From assembly GCA_044375975.1 (NCBI GenBank), contig JBILLQ010000028.1, forward strand, positions 1 through 38,238: a DNA stretch of 38,238 nucleotides, read 5' to 3'. The stretch's first letter is position 1, and each line of letters begins with the position of its first letter. Origin of the DNA: UBA5018 sp044375975. GTDB lineage: Bacteria; Cyanobacteriota; Cyanobacteriia; PCC-6307; Cyanobiaceae. The translations under genes were made by a program, and so were the position numbers. Shown here piece after piece: positions 21,917 to 29,941 of the stretch. The notes beneath the pieces were generated by a model, which ran no database searches, had not been told where the DNA came from, and worked only from the letters and a program-made list of their open reading frames with translations.

Positions 21917-23383
21917 ATGGCCGAAAATGGCTTGATGAGCGCATACACCATCCCCAGCCCTGGGATTGCCCCCGCTGCCACTGCTGCCCCCGCTGCCATC
22001 GAGGTTCCCGCCGCATTTGCCGCCACCGGGGTGCAGGGGCGTGGCAGCTACTGGATCACCACCTTCGGCTGCCAGATGAACAAGGCGGATTCCGAGCGGA
22101 TGGCCGGAATTCTGGAAGCGATGGGATATAGCGAAGCAGAGGGGGAACACAGCGCCGATCTGGTGCTTTACAACACCTGCACCATCCGCGACAACGCCGA
22201 GCAGAAGGTCTACAGCTACCTCGGTCGCCAGGCCCAGCGCAAGCGGGCCAATCCCCATCTCACCCTGGTGGTGGCCGGCTGTGTGGCCCAGCAGGAGGGC
22301 GAAGCCCTGCTGCGCCGGGTGCCCGAGCTGGATCTGGTGATGGGTCCCCAGCACGCCAATCGCCTGGAGCGGTTGCTCAGCCAGGTGGAGCAGGGCCAGC
22401 AGGTGGTGGCCACCGACGAGCACCACATCCTCGAGGACATCACCACCGCCCGCCGCGACAGCGGCGTCTGCGCCTGGGTGAATGTGATCTATGGCTGCAA
22501 CGAGCGCTGCACCTACTGCGTGGTGCCCTCGGTGCGGGGCCAGGAGCAATCGCGCCTGCCCGGTGCCATCCGGCTGGAGATGGAGGGCCTGGCCGCCCGC
22601 GGATTCAAGGAGATCACCCTGCTGGGCCAGAACATCGATGCCTACGGCCGCGACCTGCCGGGCATCACCCCCGAGGGGCGGCGCCAGCACACCCTCACCG
22701 ACCTGCTGCACAGAGTCCATGACATCGAGGGTGTGGAGCGGATTCGCTTCGCCACCAGCCACCCCCGCTACTTCACCCAGCGGTTGATCGACGCCTGCGC
22801 CCAGCTGCCCAAGGTGTGCGAGCACTTCCACATCCCCTTCCAGAGCGGCGACGACGCCGTGCTCAAGGCCATGGGCCGCGGCTACACGGTGGATCGCTAC
22901 CGCCGCATCGTCGAGCGCATCCGCGACCGCATGCCCGATGCCTCGATCAGCGCCGACGCCATCGTGGCCTTCCCCGGCGAAACCGACGCCCAATACAGCC
23001 GCACCCTGGATCTGGTGGCCGAGATCGGCTTCGATCTGGTCAACACCGCCGCCTATTCCCCTCGCCCGAACACGCCGGCGGCCAACTGGCCAGACCAACT
23101 GCCCGAGGCGGTGAAGGTGGAGCGTTTGCGCCAGCTCAATGCCCTGGTGGAGAGCCAGGCCCGAGCCCGCAGCGCCCGCTACGCCGGCCGCAGCGTCGAG
23201 GTGCTGGTGGAAGGCCGCAACCCCAAGGATCCGGGCCAGGTGATGGGCCGCACCCGCACCAACAGGCTCACCTTCTTCCCTGGCCAGCGCGCCGATGGCT
23301 CGCCCATCCAACCCGGTGAATTGGTGCAGGTGCTTATCGACCAGGTGCGCCCCTTCTCGCTCAGCGGCCAACTGGCTGGCTGA
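21917..23383 (+). CDS. miaB: tRNA-2-methylthio-N6-dimethylallyladenosine synthase
   Basis: A radical-SAM methylthiotransferase that adds a methylthio group at A37 of tRNAs reading UNN codons. The 488-residue protein has the MTTase domain with the auxiliary-cluster cysteines Cys52 (FGCQMNK), Cys88 (NTCTIR) and Cys123 (AGCVAQ). Next comes the radical-SAM CNERCTYC near residue 195, then FPGET and a C-terminal TRAM domain (about 420-480). The first about 40 residues are Ala/Pro-rich and unconserved, so the ATG at 21935 is an alternative start. It diverges from dgcA. The stop lies in the first unit of a 15-bp array. Confidence 0.95.
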   Translation: MAENGLMSAYTIPSPGIAPAATAAPAAIEVPAAFAATGVQGRGSYWITTFGCQMNKADSERMAGILEAMGYSEAEGEHSADLVLYNTCTIRDNAEQKVYSYLGRQAQRKRANPHLTLVVAGCVAQQEGEALLRRVPELDLVMGPQHANRLERLLSQVEQGQQVVATDEHHILEDITTARRDSGVCAWVNVIYGCNERCTYCVVPSVRGQEQSRLPGAIRLEMEGLAARGFKEITLLGQNIDAYGRDLPGITPEGRRQHTLTDLLHRVHDIEGVERIRFATSHPRYFTQRLIDACAQLPKVCEHFHIPFQSGDDAVLKAMGRGYTVDRYRRIVERIRDRMPDASISADAIVAFPGETDAQYSRTLDLVAEIGFDLVNTAAYSPRPNTPAANWPDQLPEAVKVERLRQLNALVESQARARSARYAGRSVEVLVEGRNPKDPGQVMGRTRTNRLTFFPGQRADGSPIQPGELVQVLIDQVRPFSLSGQLAG

Positions 23384-23435
23384 AAGCTGACTGCCTGAAA
23401 ACTGACTGCCTGAAAACTGACTGCCTGAAAACTGG
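23381..23435. repeat. 15-bp tandem array at the miaB stop
   Basis: Units of TGAAAACTGACTGCC start at 23381, 23396 and 23411 with a partial fourth at 23426. The miaB stop TGA is the first triplet of the first unit, so each further unit begins with a copy of the stop codon. Confidence 0.93.
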
Positions 23436-23531
23436 CCAGCCAGCTAGCCAACTAGTCATGGCCTCGGCCCTGATCAGCAGAGCAGCAAACTAACCGCAGT
23501 TTTCGCCCTCTCGCTGGGCGACCAGTCCGTG

Positions 23532-24656
23532 ATGAGCACTGCCCCCACCCGCGTTGGCCTGATCTTTGGGGGAGCTTCAGGCGAACACGCCGTGTCGGTG
23601 CGCTCCGCGGCCACCATCGCCGGCGCCCTGCGCGGAGGCGATAACGGCCAGCGCTACAGCCTGCACTGCTTTTACATCGACCGCCAAGGCCGCTGGCACG
23701 GCTCGGCCCTGGCGGAGGCGGTGCTGGCCCAGGGCCTGCCCGCCACTGATTTGCAACTGGCGGCAGCTGAGCAATTGGCAGCAGCCCAGGGCCGCCGGGG
23801 CTTCAGCGGCTTCCCCAGCGGTGCCCTCAATGTGGAGGTGTGGTTGCCGGTGCTGCATGGCCCCAACGGCGAGGACGGCACCATCCAGGGACTGTTCAGC
23901 TTGATGCAGGTGCCCTATGTGGGCTCAGGGGTGCTGGGGTCTGCTGTGGGCATGGACAAGCTGGCCATGAAGGCCGCCTTTGCCGCCGCCGGTCTGCCCC
24001 AGGTGCCCCACATGGCGGTGGCTGCCAGCGAGCTCAGTGGCGAGTCGGGCGCCACGCAGCAGCTGCTCAGCCGCATAGAGGATCAGCTGGGCTATCCCTG
24101 TTTTGTCAAACCCGCCAACCTCGGCTCTTCCGTTGGCATCAGCAAGGCCAGCAATCGGGCAGAACTGCTGCAGGGACTGACTGCCGCTGCCCTGCTGGAT
24201 CCCCGCCTGGTGGTGGAGCGGGGCGTCACTGCCCGGGAGTTGGAATGCGCGGTGCGGGGCGGCGGCCACCAACCGCTGCTGGCCTCGGTGCTGGGGGAGA
24301 TCCGCTTCGAGGCCGATTGGTACGACTACGACACCAAATACAGCGAAGGTAAAAGCAATGTGTTGATTCCCGCACCTGTAAGTGAGGCGGTCGCTGAGCG
24401 GGCCAGGGCCCTGGCCGTCCAGGCCTGTGGGGCCGTCGGGGCGATGGGCCTGGCCCGGGTCGACTTCTTCTACGCCGAGGCCACGGGCGATCTCTGGGTG
24501 AACGAGATCAACACCTTTCCTGGCTTCACCAGCCAGAGCATGTATCCAATGCTCTGGGCGGCCACAGGCCTGCCCCTCGCCGCCCTGGTGCAGGAACTGA
24601 TCGAAGGCGCTAGACAATGGCACCACCAAATCCAGGGGGGAGGGACCACCAGATGA
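23532..24656 (+). CDS. ddl: D-alanine-D-alanine ligase
   Basis: An ATP-grasp enzyme that joins two D-alanines for peptidoglycan precursors. The protein of about 374 residues has the N-terminal FGGASGEHAVSV, LPVLHGPNGEDGTIQG, GMDKLAMK, FVKPANLGSSVGI, the central ERG...ELECAV, YDYDTKYSEG, and the C-terminal VNEINTFPGFTSQSMYP, all expected for Ddl. An adjacent GTG at 23529 could also serve as start. The next gene starts inside its stop codon (ATGA), tying it to the following cell-wall/division genes. Confidence 0.95.
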   Translation: MSTAPTRVGLIFGGASGEHAVSVRSAATIAGALRGGDNGQRYSLHCFYIDRQGRWHGSALAEAVLAQGLPATDLQLAAAEQLAAAQGRRGFSGFPSGALNVEVWLPVLHGPNGEDGTIQGLFSLMQVPYVGSGVLGSAVGMDKLAMKAAFAAAGLPQVPHMAVAASELSGESGATQQLLSRIEDQLGYPCFVKPANLGSSVGISKASNRAELLQGLTAAALLDPRLVVERGVTARELECAVRGGGHQPLLASVLGEIRFEADWYDYDTKYSEGKSNVLIPAPVSEAVAERARALAVQACGAVGAMGLARVDFFYAEATGDLWVNEINTFPGFTSQSMYPMLWAATGLPLAALVQELIEGARQWHHQIQGGGTTR

Positions 24657-25063
24657 TCCACGGGCTGCTTTGGCTTCCACTGCTACTGGTTTTCGTGCTG
24701 CTCACGGCCCTGGGTTGGCTGGAAAGGCGCCGTCAGCAGCTGTTTCGCGATTGGGCCGCCGGTGCCGAGCTGGCCAAGTTGGATGCCTGTGGCGCGGCCC
24801 GATTGATCGATGGAGTGCTCAGTTGGAGCAGCTTCGAGGCGGGCAAACTCCAGCCCCAGGGCGAATTCGTGATCAAGAATCTGGAGCTGGTGGAACTGCT
24901 GTCCCTCGGTTCCGGGGAGGCGCCACTCACCGATGAGTCCCAGGGCTCCTGCCGCCTGCGCTTGGTGGGCGGCGGTATACAGCGCGATCTGCCCTTTGCC
25001 GATGCGGAGCGGGCCCGTCGCTGGATTGAGGAACTGATGTCACGCTCTCGCTGCGAATTGTGA
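24653..25063 (+). CDS. hypothetical membrane-anchored protein between ddl and ftsQ
   Basis: A 136-residue protein that begins with one transmembrane helix (LLWLPLLLVFVLLTALGWL), a basic segment ERRRQQ, and a soluble remainder with no known domain. The start ATG at 24653 overlaps the ddl stop (ATGA) and has GGGGGGAGGG upstream, a strong ribosome binding site. The conserved position between ddl and ftsQ suggests an envelope or division role; this is inference. Confidence 0.8.
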   Translation: MIHGLLWLPLLLVFVLLTALGWLERRRQQLFRDWAAGAELAKLDACGAARLIDGVLSWSSFEAGKLQPQGEFVIKNLELVELLSLGSGEAPLTDESQGSCRLRLVGGGIQRDLPFADAERARRWIEELMSRSRCEL

Positions 25064-25093
25064 CGAATTTGCCCCTGTGAGGCGCTCCAAATT

Positions 25094-26098
25094 GTGACCC
25101 GCCCGCCTGGACCTGAGCGGCGGCGTCAGTTGCAGCAACAACGACGCCAGCATCTACTGCGCAATATCTGGCGCCTGCTGGTGCTCACCGCCCTCAGCGC
25201 TGGCTTGGGCTATGCCCTGCTGCGCTGGGGTTGGCTGCTCAGCGGCCCCGAGCAGGTGGAGGTGCTGGGCAGTCGCCAGGTGAGCCGCGAGCAGGTGATC
25301 GCCGCGGCTGAGCTGAGCTTCCCCACCCCTCTGCTGGGGCTCCAGCCCAGGCGCATCGCCGCCGAGCTGGCCGCTGCCCTGCCCGTGGAGCAGGTGCAGG
25401 TGAGCCGGCTGATGGCTCCGCCGCGTCTGCGGGTGGCGCTGGTGGATCGAGAGCCGGTGGCCCGGGCCCAACGCGCCCAGGCCAGCGGCATTGAGGCCGG
25501 CTATGTGGATCGGCTCGGCAACTGGATGGGCAGTCAGCAAAACCCCCGCCCTGCCGTCAGCTCCGGGCCCCTGAGGCTGGAGGTGATCGGCTGGCAGCCC
25601 CGGCACCGAGCAGCCCTGGCCCTGATCCTTGAACAACGCTCCAGTTTGGGGGCCGATTTGAGCCTGATTCGCTTTGATCCAGATGGCAACCTGTCGCTGC
25701 TGAGTTCGCGGCTGGGCCTGGTGCGGCTGGGCTCCCCCGACAGCCGGCTGGCTCGTCAGCTGCAGGTGCTGCAACAGCTCAGCCGCGAACTGCCGGCCCG
25801 ACTGGCCTATCAACCCTTGCAGTCGTTAGACCTCAGCGATCCGGAACAACCCGAATTGGGGCTGGTGGTGAGCCGCCGCGGCCGCGGCGCTCCAGAGGGT
25901 TCAACCGGGGGGGACAGAGCCCCTGGATCCCCCCCAGTGCCTCGGCCAACCGGCGCATCAACCCCGGGGCAAGCCCCGCCCAGAGTCGCTCCAGCGGCTG
26001 GTGACTCCCCTGATGCCACCAGAGCGGAGCCACCAGCTGGTCAGGCCGCTGGTCAGCCAAGTGGTCAGCAAGTTGCTCAGCCGCTTGGTCGGGACTGA
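25094..26098 (+). CDS. ftsQ: cell division protein FtsQ
   Basis: A single-pass membrane protein of the divisome linking cytoplasmic and periplasmic parts. It has a basic N-terminus (RRRQLQQQRRQHLLR), a transmembrane helix about residues 25-45, a POTRA domain (PEQVEVLGSRQVSREQVIAAA...) about 50-120, and the FtsQ beta domain to about 255. The start is GTG at 25094. The last about 75 residues form a Pro/Gly/Ala/Gln-rich tail absent from classical FtsQ; its final part is coded by 12-bp repeats. It follows the membrane protein gene by 30 bp. ftsZ lies 497 bp downstream with its own promoter. Confidence 0.88.
   Translation: MTRPPGPERRRQLQQQRRQHLLRNIWRLLVLTALSAGLGYALLRWGWLLSGPEQVEVLGSRQVSREQVIAAAELSFPTPLLGLQPRRIAAELAAALPVEQVQVSRLMAPPRLRVALVDREPVARAQRAQASGIEAGYVDRLGNWMGSQQNPRPAVSSGPLRLEVIGWQPRHRAALALILEQRSSLGADLSLIRFDPDGNLSLLSSRLGLVRLGSPDSRLARQLQVLQQLSRELPARLAYQPLQSLDLSDPEQPELGLVVSRRGRGAPEGSTGGDRAPGSPPVPRPTGASTPGQAPPRVAPAAGDSPDATRAEPPAGQAAGQPSGQQVAQPLGRD
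26036..26095. repeat. 12-bp tandem array ending at the ftsQ stop
   Basis: Five units at 26036, 26048, 26060, 26072 and 26084 (GCTGGTCAGGCC, GCTGGTCAGCCA and variants) end exactly before the TGA at 26096-26098. In protein this is a four-residue G-Q-x-x repeat. Confidence 0.85.
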
Positions 26099-26487
26099 AC
26101 TGGGCCGCGCGCCCAGCCAACCAGGGCCAACTCGACTCTGTTCCTGGGAATATTGGCAGCGAAATGGCCGGGGCAAAATTGAAACATCCGCCTCCAGAAA
26201 AGTTCGGCAGAGCTGCCGAGAATGGCTGCAACTCGGCTCAAGTTTGATTGCATCCCATGGCAGCGGCAATCAATTCCACGCCGGCAGGGGCAGCCACCAC
26301 CGATGACGGGGCGGTTTTCGCGGGCCAGCCGTAGGCTAAATTAATTAGATATGGTGAACTGATTGCTTTGCGCCAAAACGGGGCCTCAGCACCCCGTCCC
26401 AAAAAACTTCATTTCCGCCCAAAGCGACCCTGGACTGAGCCGGCCCTCAACCTGGATTGATCCAGCTGACATTTTGTTGGCTTAGGT
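26099..26487. other. non-coding region upstream of ftsZ
   Basis: No gene is seen. An AT-rich patch at 26338-26354 (TAAATTAATTAGATATG) could hold a second promoter. The short inverted pair TTGATTGC (26244) and GCAATCAA (26267) flanks CATCCCATGGCAGCG and might form a hairpin. Confidence 0.45.
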
Positions 26488-26516
26488 TTGACCAACCAGG
26501 CGGTTGTCCAGATAAT
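26488..26516 (+). promoter_or_regulatory. sigma70-type promoter for ftsZ
   Basis: TTGACC (26488-26493) and GATAAT (26511-26516) are separated by exactly 17 bp. The predicted transcript would start near 26523, giving a leader of about 70 nt before the ftsZ ATG. Confidence 0.6.
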
Positions 26517-26595
26517 GACACCTCTGGTTGCCTAGGAAGAGTGAAGGTGCAATCATGGAGCATCGCTCCGATCTGTTAAGACCCGCGACGACATA

Positions 26596-27744
26596 ATGCA
26601 GCCCACGCTCAACGGTCACGATGCCCCGATGGCGCAGCTAGCCGAATCAGCTTCCAGTAATGGCATCGTGCCCAGCCAGACGGCGCGCATCGAAGTTATC
26701 GGCGTTGGCGGCGGCGGTAGCAATGCGGTTAATCGCATGATCGCCTCCGACCTGCAGGGAGTCGGCTACCGGGTGCTGAACACCGATGCCCAGGCCCTGC
26801 TGCAGTCCTCGGCCCAGCTGCGCATCCAATTGGGCCAGAAACTCACCCGAGGTCTGGGCGCCGGCGGCAACCCTGTGATTGGCCAGAAGGCCGCTGAGGA
26901 ATCCCGCAGCGAACTGCAAGAATCCCTGCAGGGTGCCGACCTGGTGTTCATCGCCGCCGGCATGGGGGGCGGCACAGGCACCGGAGCGGCACCGATCCTG
27001 GCCGAGGTGGCCAAGGAGGTGGGGGCCCTCACCGTGGGGATCGTCACCAAGCCCTTCGGCTTTGAAGGCCGCAAGCGCCAGCGCCAGGCGGAGGAGGGCA
27101 TCGCCCGCCTGGCTGAACATGTGGATACCCTGATCGTGATCCCCAACGATCGGCTGCGGGAGTCCATTACTGGCGTGGCCTTGAACGATGCTTTCCGCGC
27201 CGCCGATGACGTGCTGCGCATGGGCGTTAAGGGCATCTCCGACATCATCACCAAGCCGGGCTTAGTTAATGTCGATTTTGCCGACGTACGCTCGGTGATG
27301 GCCCAGGCGGGCACCGCACTACTTGGCATTGGCGTGGGTTCCGGTCGCTCGCGGGCCAGCGAGGCCGCCCAGGCGGCGATGACCAGTCCGCTGCTGGAAT
27401 CGGCCCGCATTGACGGGGCCAAGGGCTGTGTGATCAATATCAGCGGAGGTAAGGACATGACCCTGGAGGACATGACCACCGCCTCTGAGGTGATCTTCGA
27501 TGTGGTGGATCCGGACGCCAACATCATCGTGGGTGCCGTTGTGGACGAGAGCCTGGAGGGCGAGATCCACGTCACTGTGATCGCCACGGGCTTCGACAGC
27601 GGCGCCACCTATCGCAGCCAGCGGCCTGCCAGCATCAGTACCAGCCCCTTCGCCCCCCGTGCCAACTTGGGCGATTCCGGCGAGGACAAGGGGGCGATGA
27701 TCCCCCCATTCTTGCTCAATCGGCAAGGCAATCGACAGGAATAA
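26596..27744 (+). CDS. ftsZ: cell division GTPase FtsZ
   Basis: The tubulin-like GTPase that forms the division ring at midcell. The 382-residue protein has VGGGGSNAVNRMI near residue 37, the tubulin signature GGGTGTG at 124-130, the T7 loop VNVDFADVRSVM, and the C-terminal anchor peptide IPPFLLNR that binds membrane tethers. The linker is short. The N-terminal about 30 residues are variable as in other cyanobacteria. It is likely transcribed from the promoter at 26488-26516. Confidence 0.97.
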   Translation: MQPTLNGHDAPMAQLAESASSNGIVPSQTARIEVIGVGGGGSNAVNRMIASDLQGVGYRVLNTDAQALLQSSAQLRIQLGQKLTRGLGAGGNPVIGQKAAEESRSELQESLQGADLVFIAAGMGGGTGTGAAPILAEVAKEVGALTVGIVTKPFGFEGRKRQRQAEEGIARLAEHVDTLIVIPNDRLRESITGVALNDAFRAADDVLRMGVKGISDIITKPGLVNVDFADVRSVMAQAGTALLGIGVGSGRSRASEAAQAAMTSPLLESARIDGAKGCVINISGGKDMTLEDMTTASEVIFDVVDPDANIIVGAVVDESLEGEIHVTVIATGFDSGATYRSQRPASISTSPFAPRANLGDSGEDKGAMIPPFLLNRQGNRQE

Positions 27745-27799
27745 ACTCAGCTTGGACAGCTAGTAATTAGAACCGTTAAATTATTAATTTTTTATTCGT

Positions 27800-27975
27800 C
27801 TACTGGCCTTGTAGCCTGCTGTCCTTGTAGTCTGCAAGTCCTGTAACAGGCTGGCCCTGGAGCCTATTGGCCCAGCCGCCTACTGTTCTTACCGTCTGCC
27901 GGCCTTTCCGCCTACTAGCCCTGGTTCCTGCTAGTCTTGCCGCCTGCTGCCACTGCTTGCTGCCGCCCCTTGCTC
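27800..27975. repeat. 16-bp tandem array, eleven degenerate units
   Basis: Bases 27800-27975 divide without slip into eleven 16-mers of the pattern CTRCTGGCCTTGCCGC (starts 27800, 27816, 27832, 27848, 27864, 27880, 27896, 27912, 27928, 27944, 27960). Units differ at many positions, yet the length never changes. It lies 55 bp after ftsZ and has no open frame. Confidence 0.85.
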
Positions 27976-28057
27976 CCCCGGCAGTAGCCAGGTAGGGCTA
28001 GGAAGCTGGTTTATGTGGAGATAATGGATCGCACCTCCCTTCCCGCGGGCATCCTTC

Positions 28058-28636
28058 ATGGCATTGACGGCCTCAACAATGCTTGAACTGGGCACGAAAG
28101 CCCCGGATTTCCAGCTCAAAGAAGTGACCACCGGCGAACAGATATCACTACATAGTTTTTGCGATAAAAAGGCGTTGCTAGTGATGTTTTTATGTCAGCA
28201 CTGTCCGTATGTGAAGCATATTCAAGACCACCTGTCGCTGCTGGGAAAAGATTATTTCGGTAGCGGCCTGGGCATTGTTGCCATTAGCTCTAATGACGCA
28301 GTCAAGTATCCAGATGATTCGCCGGAATCCCTGGGCTTAATGTCTAGGGAGCTTCAGTTCAAGTTTCCATTGCTTTATGACGAAAGCCAGCGGGTTGCCC
28401 AGGCGTTCACCGCTGCTTGTACGCCAGATTTTTTCCTGTTTGACAGTAATCGCCAGCTCGTATATCGTGGTCAGCTTGATGATAGTAGGCCCGGTAATAG
28501 TAGGCCCATCACCGGATCGGATTTGCGCAATGCCATTGATGCGATTCTGCTGGGCAAGCCGGTATCGGCGGATCAAAAACCCAGCATAGGCTGCAACATT
28601 AAATGGAAACCAGGCCAGGAGCCCAGCTATTCTTAG
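28058..28636 (+). CDS. thioredoxin-fold (AhpC/TlpA-type) protein
   Basis: A 192-residue cytoplasmic thiol protein. The AhpC/TlpA fold is visible as GTKAPDFQLKEVTTGEQISL, VMFLCQHCPYVKHI with a CxxC redox pair near residue 47, VAISSNDAVKYPDDSPE, and CTPDFFLFD before the last strand. CQHCPYV is typical of a peroxiredoxin-like subfamily common in cyanobacteria; the substrate is unknown. No signal peptide is seen. The gene is richer in AT than its neighbours, with more A/T-ending codons, which may mean later acquisition. Its stop lies in a 16-bp array. Confidence 0.88.
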   Translation: MALTASTMLELGTKAPDFQLKEVTTGEQISLHSFCDKKALLVMFLCQHCPYVKHIQDHLSLLGKDYFGSGLGIVAISSNDAVKYPDDSPESLGLMSRELQFKFPLLYDESQRVAQAFTAACTPDFFLFDSNRQLVYRGQLDDSRPGNSRPITGSDLRNAIDAILLGKPVSADQKPSIGCNIKWKPGQEPSYS

Positions 28637-28694
28637 GTCGGGTTATTTTTAGGCTAGGCCATTCTTAAGGCGAGCTGCTTCTTGATTGGGCTGG
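28630..28694. repeat. degenerate 16/17-bp tandem array at a stop codon
   Basis: Units at 28630, 28646, 28662 and 28679 share TTCTTAGG..GGGCT; one unit has 17 bp. The stop TAG of the thioredoxin-fold gene is in the first. The 290 bp that follow up to the SRP RNA hold no convincing gene. Confidence 0.6.
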
Positions 28695-28984
28695 AAGTGC
28701 TGCTGGAGATTTTGGTCAACTCCAGAGGCAAGGTGTAACCAGCCTTTGCACCGGCTTGCTGGACGTATGCGGCGGCTCAAAAAACCCGTATTTTACTGAT
28801 CTCATGACGGAAAAAGTATGGCACTGTCTTGCTTCCCCTGGCTCGCAGGTGACTGGATGGACAATTTATCTGGCTGCCCTTATATGTTTCTACCGCTTGA
28901 TTGTTTGGCCAAGGCCTATTGGATGCCTTTGTGGGATGCCCTGGTGGAATGGCTTGGATTTCTCCAGCGTTTAACGAGAGGAAT

Positions 28985-29085
28985 GGGGGTGACCCGGAGT
29001 CCACGCCTGCGTCGAGCATCCCGTGTGGCTGCTGCCTTCCGGTCCTGACCAGGTTTGGGCGTCGGTGCCGCATGGGTCCGAGTCG
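28985..29085 (-). ncRNA. ffs: signal recognition particle RNA (4.5S type)
   Basis: On the minus strand, 29050-29027 reads GGTCAGGACCGGAAGGCAGC followed by AGCC, the universally conserved domain IV with its GGAA tetraloop and the asymmetric internal loop that binds Ffh. Flanking arms can pair (GACCC with GGGTC, CATGC with GCGTG) to give a hairpin of about 100 nt. The exact ends are estimated. The gene is divergent to panB. Confidence 0.88.
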
Positions 29086-29122
29086 CTTGGATGCTAGCAA
29101 TACCCTTTGCGGTTGGCGGCCT

Positions 29123-29941
29123 GTGCCCCTGCGCCCTGCGGATCTGGCCAAGCGCAAGCAGGCGGGACTGCCGTTTGCCGTGCTCACCGCCTGGGACGCT
29201 CTCTCAGCGGCGGTGGTGGCCGAGGCGGGCGCTGAGGTGGTGCTGGTGGGCGACTCCCTGGCGATGGTGGTGCTCGGCCACGCCACCACCTTGCCGGTGA
29301 CCCTGGACGAGATGCTCCACCACTGCCGGGCCGCGGGCAGGGGCCTGGCGGCCGTGGCCCCCCTGGAGCAGCAGCCGCTGCTGATCTGCGACCTGCCCTT
29401 CTTGAGCTACCAGTGCAGCGCCGATGACGCCGTGGCCGCCGCCGGGCGGGTGCTCAAGGAAACGCCAGCGGCGGCGGTGAAGCTGGAGGGGGCCGAGCCG
29501 GAAACCCTCGCCGTGATCGATCGACTGGTGCGCAGCGGCATTCCGGTGATGGGCCACATCGGCCTCACCCCCCAGTCGGTGCATCGCCTGGGTTATCGGC
29601 GCCAGGGCACCGACCCGGCCAGCCAGGAAAAGCTCTCGCGCCAGGCCCATGCCCTGCAGAGCGCCGGCTGTTTTGCCCTGGTGCTCGAACACCTGCCTGA
29701 GCAGCTGGCCGCTCGGCTGCAACGGCAGCTGCAGCTGCCGGTGATCGGCATCGGCGCCGGGCCCGATTGCGACGGCCAGGTGCGGGTAACGGCCGACCTG
29801 CTCGGCCTTACCCCCCGCCAACCGCCGTTTAGCCCTGCCCTGCTGCCGGGGAGGCAGCTGGGGGTGGAGACGCTGCGGCGCTGGATCGCTGAAGTATCTG
29901 ATCCCACCAGGCCAGCAGCGGGCGCAGCACCGCATTGCTGA
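29123..29941 (+). CDS. panB: 3-methyl-2-oxobutanoate hydroxymethyltransferase
   Basis: The first enzyme of pantothenate synthesis: transfers a hydroxymethyl group from methylenetetrahydrofolate to ketoisovalerate. Marks: FAVLTAWDALSA, VVLVGDSLAMVVLGH with metal-binding Asp, VKLEGAE, VMGHIGLTPQSVH, and LPVIGIGAGPDCDGQV. GTG at 29123 gives 272 residues, the normal size. The open frame continues upstream, with an ATG at 29072, but that lies inside the SRP RNA gene. Its 3' end overlaps the 3' end of hemW, on the other strand, by 113 bp. Confidence 0.93.
   Translation: MPLRPADLAKRKQAGLPFAVLTAWDALSAAVVAEAGAEVVLVGDSLAMVVLGHATTLPVTLDEMLHHCRAAGRGLAAVAPLEQQPLLICDLPFLSYQCSADDAVAAAGRVLKETPAAAVKLEGAEPETLAVIDRLVRSGIPVMGHIGLTPQSVHRLGYRRQGTDPASQEKLSRQAHALQSAGCFALVLEHLPEQLAARLQRQLQLPVIGIGAGPDCDGQVRVTADLLGLTPRQPPFSPALLPGRQLGVETLRRWIAEVSDPTRPAAGAAPHC

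Noticed and set aside
28756..28974. 72-codon plus-strand frame before the SRP RNA
   Set aside because: No family, no ribosome binding site, mixed composition; likely chance.
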